A stretch of 7,963 nucleotides of DNA from UBA2982 sp040081395. Lineage in GTDB: Bacteria; Gemmatimonadota; Gemmatimonadetes; Longimicrobiales; Gaopeijiaceae. Of this stretch, positions 5,332-7,963 are shown one piece after another. The first letter of the stretch is position 1, and every line of letters starts with the position of its first letter. Location of the stretch: NCBI GenBank assembly GCA_040081395.1, contig JBEBGN010000146.1, forward strand, positions 1 to 7,963, in the 5' to 3' direction. The notes beneath the pieces are model-generated. The model made no database searches. It had not been told where the DNA came from and saw only the letters and a list, made by a program, of their open reading frames with translations. The translations under genes and the position numbers were made by a program.

Positions 5332-6159
5332 GTGGATCTCGAACTCATCTGGACGGTGATGAAGTGGCCCTTCGTCGCATGTCTCGTACTCCCGCCCCTC
5401 TTGGTGTACCTCGGCCTCCATGTCGTGGAGCGTGAGGTGATCTTCGTGGACCTGGCCCTGGCTCAGGTCGCGACGCTCGGCACCAGTATCGCGCTACTGA
5501 TGGGGTATGATTTCCACGACCCGATCGTGTTCTGGATCTCCCTCGGCGTGACGTTCCTCGGCGCCGGGCTCTTCAGCTGGACGCGCGGTCGAAAGAAGGG
5601 GCCCGTTCCCCAAGAGGCGATCATCGGCATCACCTTCGTGGTCGCGGCTGCCGGAGTCATCCTGCTGCTGAGTCGCGTGGCCGGTGGACGTGAGGAGCTG
5701 GAGCACCTGCTCACCGGTGATATTCTCAACGTGACCGGAGGAGAGGTCGGCCAACGCGCGTTGCTTTTCGCAGTCTTGGCGGTCTTCTACGGAGCGTTCC
5801 ACGATCGCTTCGCGCTGATCTCTTCGGACGCGGAAGCGGCGTTCGCGCAGGGGACGCGCGTGCGCTTGTGGGACTTCCTGTTCTACGCGGCCTTCGCCGT
5901 CGTGGTGGTGAGCTTCGTTCGCGTCGCCGGAGTCCTGCTCACCTTCGCGTACCTCATCGTGCCGGCAGTCTGCGCGGTCACGCTGACCAAGGGGTGGCTC
6001 GCACGCCTTGCTGTTGGATGGGCGGTCGGCACCGTCGCCAGTGTGGTCGGGCTGGTCGCCTCGTTCGTGCTCGACCTCCCGACCGGCGCGGCAATCGTCT
6101 GCGCCAGCGGGCTGGTGCTCGTGCTGGTGGGAGCCTCCTCCGCCCTTCGGAGTTCCTGA
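5332..6159 (+). CDS. znuB: ABC-3 family metal ABC transporter permease (ZnuB-like)
   Basis: 275 residues, the usual length for the family. Hydrophobic segments lie at roughly 12-28, 37-57, 64-83, 96-114, 142-156, 180-208, 224-246 and 251-269, giving about eight membrane spans. VEREVIFVDLALAQVATLG (32-50) matches the conserved start of ZnuB/MntB permeases, LLTGDILNVT (126-135) matches the LFGSILxV motif, and GVLLTFAYLIVPA (200-212) matches the late conserved segment that contacts the ATPase. Two GTG starts are possible: 5326, overlapping the upstream stop as GTGA, and 5332, which has GAGG five bases upstream and is preferred. It pairs with the binding protein to move zinc through the inner membrane. 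The ATP-binding subunit is not in this window, although the family usually has it adjacent. The stop lies 19 bases from the convergent nfo stop. Confidence 0.9.
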   Translation: MDLELIWTVMKWPFVACLVLPPLLVYLGLHVVEREVIFVDLALAQVATLGTSIALLMGYDFHDPIVFWISLGVTFLGAGLFSWTRGRKKGPVPQEAIIGITFVVAAAGVILLLSRVAGGREELEHLLTGDILNVTGGEVGQRALLFAVLAVFYGAFHDRFALISSDAEAAFAQGTRVRLWDFLFYAAFAVVVVSFVRVAGVLLTFAYLIVPAVCAVTLTKGWLARLAVGWAVGTVASVVGLVASFVLDLPTGAAIVCASGLVLVLVGASSALRSS

Positions 6160-6178
6160 CACCCGCCCCCAGCGGCGG

Positions 6179-7048
6179 TTAACCCACTCGAAGGCCCCTC
6201 AGCAACGCCAGGTTCGCCCGGTCCGCGCTCACTTCGTCGTCCCCCTTCGGGGTCTCCAGGATCTTAGGCACCTGCCGCAGCCGGGGGTCCCGCATGATGC
6301 GTCGGAAGGGCTCGAAGCCGAGCGTGCCCGCCCCGATCGCCTCGTGACGGTCCTTCCTGGAACCGAAGGGGTGCTTCGAGTCGTTCATATGGATGAGCCG
6401 TAGGCGCTCGAGACCCAGCACGCGGTCGAAGTCGGCCCACACGCCATCGTAATCGGCAACTAGGTCGTACCCGGCGCTGTACCCGTGGCAGGTGTCGAAG
6501 CAAACGCCCACCCGGTCTCGCTGCTCCGGGGGGATCGCATCGAGGATGGCACGCAAGTTCTCGAACGAGGCACCTACGCTGGTGCCACTCCCGGCTGTCA
6601 ACTCGAGCAGCACCATCGCCCTGGCCCCGGGAAGCTCCGCGAGGGAGTCCGCGATCCCCCGCGCATTTCGCTCGATGCCGGCCGGGAGGTCGCCGTCGGT
6701 GGCATTGCCGGGGTGCGTGACCACCCCGTCCAAGCCGAGCGCCTCCGCGCGCGCGAGTTCTCCGGCGAAACAGCGCTGCGAGGTGCGCCAGAGCCGGAGG
6801 TCGGGGGAGGACAGGTTGATCAGGTAAGAGTCATGGCTGACCGCCGTGGTGATGCCGTGCGCCGCTCGCTCGGCGCGAAACGCCTCGACCGAGGATGGGT
6901 CGAGCTGCGGCTCCGCCCAACGGCTGGGCGACTTGGTAAAGAGCTGGAGAACGGCGGCGTCGAGGGCGGCTGCCCGCGCGGGGGCACGGTCCAGGCCCCC
7001 CTCCGCAGAAACGTGGGCGCCGAGCTCGTCCGAGGGCTGAGGGGTCAC
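6179..7048 (-). CDS. nfo: Endonuclease IV (deoxyribonuclease IV, AP endonuclease)
   Basis: 289 residues, close to the 285 of E. coli Nfo. This tri-zinc TIM-barrel enzyme cuts DNA 5' of abasic sites in base-excision repair. All nine zinc ligands can be placed: His72 (HDSYLINL), His112 (THPGN), Glu149 (LELTAGSG), Asp185 and His188 (FDTCHGYSAGYD), His220 (IHMNDSK), Asp233 and His235 (RKDRHEAIG) and Glu265 (ETPKG), equivalent to E. coli His69, His109, Glu145, Asp179, His182, His216, Asp229, His231 and Glu261. The usual Asn after Glu149 is Leu. GAHVS at 10-14 marks the family start, so the GTG at 7048 is chosen; the frame stays open upstream (ATG at 7159, GTG at 7165) but the extra 37-39 residues are not family-like. 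No clear Shine-Dalgarno decides it. The gene converges on znuB with no evident terminator between them. Confidence 0.94.
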   Translation of the reverse strand: MTPQPSDELGAHVSAEGGLDRAPARAAALDAAVLQLFTKSPSRWAEPQLDPSSVEAFRAERAAHGITTAVSHDSYLINLSSPDLRLWRTSQRCFAGELARAEALGLDGVVTHPGNATDGDLPAGIERNARGIADSLAELPGARAMVLLELTAGSGTSVGASFENLRAILDAIPPEQRDRVGVCFDTCHGYSAGYDLVADYDGVWADFDRVLGLERLRLIHMNDSKHPFGSRKDRHEAIGAGTLGFEPFRRIMRDPRLRQVPKILETPKGDDEVSADRANLALLRGLRVG

Positions 7049-7156
7049 GGCCGCGAAGCTCTGCAAAGATTGCCACGGTCGGAAGGTTCTGGCCGATCGG
7101 GCCTCGGATCCGACGCCCAGGCGGATGACCGCCGCCACGTGCCTAATACGTTGCAG

Positions 7157-7162
7157 CATAAT
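7157..7162 (+). promoter_or_regulatory. Possible -10 element (CATAAT) in the AT-richer spacer between nfo and the downstream gene
   Basis: CATAAT matches TATAAT at five of six positions and lies in the only AT-rich patch (about 7142-7205) of the 234-base divergent spacer. No good -35 is visible 16-18 bases upstream. Transcription from here would give a leader of about 110 bases to the gene at 7282. Confidence 0.25.
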
Positions 7163-7173
7163 CACTTACACAT

Positions 7174-7183
7174 TGTCATGACA
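7174..7183. repeat. Perfect 10-base palindrome TGTCATGACA, candidate operator
   Basis: TGTCATGACA reads the same on both strands and lies 12 bases after the possible -10 and 126 bases before the nfo start, in the divergent spacer. ACATT just before it and AATGT after it (around 7170 and 7192) give a second, wider inverted pair. A regulator controlling either or both flanking genes could bind here; no specific regulator is recognised. Confidence 0.3.
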
Positions 7184-7281
7184 CGGCGCCAAATGTTTAC
7201 GATCAGCGGGCACGGGAGTTGTCCTTAGAGCATCCGCTGTCGCACTCCCCCCAAGTGGCGCTGGAGCCGAGCGGAGGCAGG

Positions 7282-7731
7282 ATGCGCGTTTCGACGGACG
7301 GATATATCGACCTGAGGGCAACCAAGGTGAGGACGCCGGGCGATTACCTGCACGACCACGACCTGGACCCCGTGCCGGAGGGTGAGGCGGTTGCCTTCCT
7401 TCTCTCGCACAGCTTCCGCGGTCATCGTCGTGTGGTGCGACCCCTGACGTTGCAGGACCGCAAGCGGATCCGGCTCGCCCTGTGGGCGGACTCCGTGTCC
7501 GAGCGGATGACGTTGGTCGACCGTGTGTGGCGGTCGATCACGGAGGTGGTCGTGGCCCCGCAGAACGGTTCGGGCCCACGAATCGCCCAGTTGATCAAGT
7601 ATGGGGATTGGGTCTATCCCCTCTACTTCGATGGTGACGTGACCCGGGTGATCCCACTCTCCGGCACGCCCTTTGCTCAAGTTCCGGAGCAGGTCGTGGT
7701 CGAGTTCGACCTGGAGAGGAAGTCGGCGTAG
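7282..7731 (+). CDS. Uncharacterised 149-residue protein
   Basis: No family is recognised. The protein is soluble in character, with no signal peptide or membrane segment. Residues 1-50 are acidic and His-containing (DYLHDHDLDP at 21-30, SHSFRGHRR at 42-50). A helical basic and acidic middle follows (about 56-90, PLTLQDRKRIRLALWAD then SERMTLVDRVWRS). The C-terminal third (about 86-143) alternates in a way that suggests beta strands (ITEVVVAPQ, AQLIKYGDWVYPLYFDGDV, QVVVEFDL). The ATG at 7282 has GGAGG four bases upstream and is preferred; a TTG at 7219 would add 21 residues but lies directly against its purine-rich stretch. It is monocistronic as far as seen: nfo diverges upstream, and a strong terminator lies 136 bases downstream. 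Long open frame, good start context and normal codon style support a real gene. Confidence 0.7.
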   Translation: MRVSTDGYIDLRATKVRTPGDYLHDHDLDPVPEGEAVAFLLSHSFRGHRRVVRPLTLQDRKRIRLALWADSVSERMTLVDRVWRSITEVVVAPQNGSGPRIAQLIKYGDWVYPLYFDGDVTRVIPLSGTPFAQVPEQVVVEFDLERKSA

Positions 7732-7762
7732 TCTCCGGACTCAGGTCCGCAGACGTAGTCTC
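7727..7762. repeat. Direct repeat of CGTAGTCTC (7727-7735 and 7754-7762) around a small hairpin
   Basis: The nine-base unit CGTAGTCTC begins in the last codons of the hypothetical gene, including its stop, and recurs 27 bases on. Between the copies CGGAC-TCAG-GTCCG (7736-7749) forms a five-base-pair hairpin. The arrangement may be chance or the edge of a repeated intergenic element. Confidence 0.35.
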
Positions 7763-7769
7763 AGGAAAA

Positions 7770-7823
7770 GGAACTTCGTGCCGGCGCGGTTCGGCCACGG
7801 TCGTCCCGCCGGCACAAAGTCCC
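7770..7823. repeat. Long rod-like inverted repeat (17-base arms), possible minus-strand terminator or structured RNA
   Basis: Arms 7770-7786 and 7807-7823 pair over 17 positions, with the perfect core GTGCCGGCG / CGCCGGCAC. As plus-strand RNA there are two A-C mismatches; as minus-strand RNA both become G-U wobbles, so the stem is continuous on that strand and is followed by TTTTCC. This favours a terminator for a convergent gene to the right of the window. The 20-base apical region can pair further (CGGC with GTCG, 7792-7803). Confidence 0.55.
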
Positions 7824-7862
7824 ACGCCAGGATGGGTGGGCAACACGCCCTGGGGGGGCGTG
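7824..7862. repeat. Third inverted repeat (CGCC...GGCG) between the long hairpin and the terminator
   Basis: ACGCC at 7824-7828 pairs with GGCGT at 7857-7861, and an inner GGGC (7838-7841) pairs with GCCC (7847-7850) around AACAC. A run of seven Gs (7852-7858) partly competes for pairing. It lies just before the terminator and could be part of one folded transcript end. Confidence 0.35.
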
Positions 7863-7866
7863 CCAA

Positions 7867-7908
7867 GAGCGGCGGTAGGTGCTTGCACCTACCGTCCGCT
7901 CGTTTTTT
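7867..7908 (+). terminator. Strong intrinsic (Rho-independent) terminator
   Basis: GAGCGG plus CGGTAGGTGC (7867-7882) pairs with GCACCTACCG plus CCGCTC (7885-7901), interrupted only by one bulged T (7895), giving a 16-base-pair stem. A G and then six Ts (7903-7908) follow at once. It is in the right orientation to end the transcript of the gene at 7282-7731, 136 bases downstream of its stop, or to end a separate small RNA from the folded region before it. Confidence 0.88.
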
Positions 7909-7963
7909 GGGGGTGCCTCACGGTCGAGGGCGCTGGCGCGACTCCTCCGAGGACCGCTCGGCC

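Noticed and set aside
5494..6162. 222-codon minus-strand frame opposite the permease
   Set aside because: His/Glu/Arg-rich antisense shadow of transmembrane codons, with no start context.
6485..7228. 247-codon plus-strand frame opposite nfo
   Set aside because: Antisense to a gene with all nine Nfo zinc ligands.
7225..7680. 151-codon minus-strand frame opposite the hypothetical gene
   Set aside because: The plus-strand reading has the better start (GGAGG) and terminator; the minus reading lacks both, though with an unrecognised family this is the least certain rejection.
7740..7910. Known structured RNA (SRP RNA, c-di-GMP, ZTP, fluoride or guanidine riboswitch)
   Set aside because: The conserved core sequences of these classes were not found despite strong pairing.
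7918..7963. C-terminal end of a minus-strand gene from the right (frame with stop at 7918)
   Set aside because: Only 14 codons are visible, too few to support a gene, although the minus-strand terminator-like hairpin makes it plausible.
1..7963. CRISPR array, insertion sequence or transposon ends
   Set aside because: No regularly spaced repeats, transposase motifs or paired terminal repeats were seen.

Overview
This is a high-GC, gene-dense bacterial window with no mobile element, CRISPR array, rRNA or recognisable tRNA. The organism is Gram-negative: a signal-peptide-bearing outer-membrane beta-barrel with a C-terminal Phe sits beside a free periplasmic binding protein. Frequent GTG starts, four-base ATGA gene overlaps and Arg/Ala-rich proteins would fit an environmental high-GC lineage such as Gemmatimonadota, but that placement is an impression from protein style only.

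Left block, minus strand (about 2326 down to 1): a tightly coupled pterin operon. In transcription order it encodes a PTPS-type 6-pyruvoyl-tetrahydropterin synthase, GTP cyclohydrolase I (FolE), a short-chain dehydrogenase/reductase, a second QueD-type member of the PTPS superfamily, and then the first 31 codons of a protein with a CPRC zinc-knuckle half-site that runs off the left edge. Each of the first three junctions is an ATGA or near-ATGA overlap. FolE makes dihydroneopterin triphosphate, PTPS would turn this into 6-pyruvoyl-tetrahydropterin, and an SDR is the enzyme type that reduces it (as sepiapterin reductase does). The block therefore reads as a biopterin-like cofactor pathway with a side branch through the QueD-type enzyme.

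Middle, plus strand (2751 to 6159): a divergently transcribed metal-uptake cluster. It holds a small exported His/Cys-rich protein, an outer-membrane barrel of the kind found beside zinc transporters, a ZnuA-type binding protein with a three-His-plus-Asp ligand set, and a ZnuB-type permease. No ATPase gene is present. The 424-base divergent intergenic region carries several inverted repeats that could be operators or leader hairpins.

Right block: endonuclease IV (nfo, minus strand) converges on the permease gene with 19 bases between them. A 234-base divergent spacer follows, then an unrecognised 149-residue protein (plus strand), then about 180 bases of strongly folded non-coding DNA ending in a textbook intrinsic terminator. 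Most protein genes here encode a zinc enzyme or a zinc-uptake component, which is the unifying theme, although a regulatory link is only inferred.
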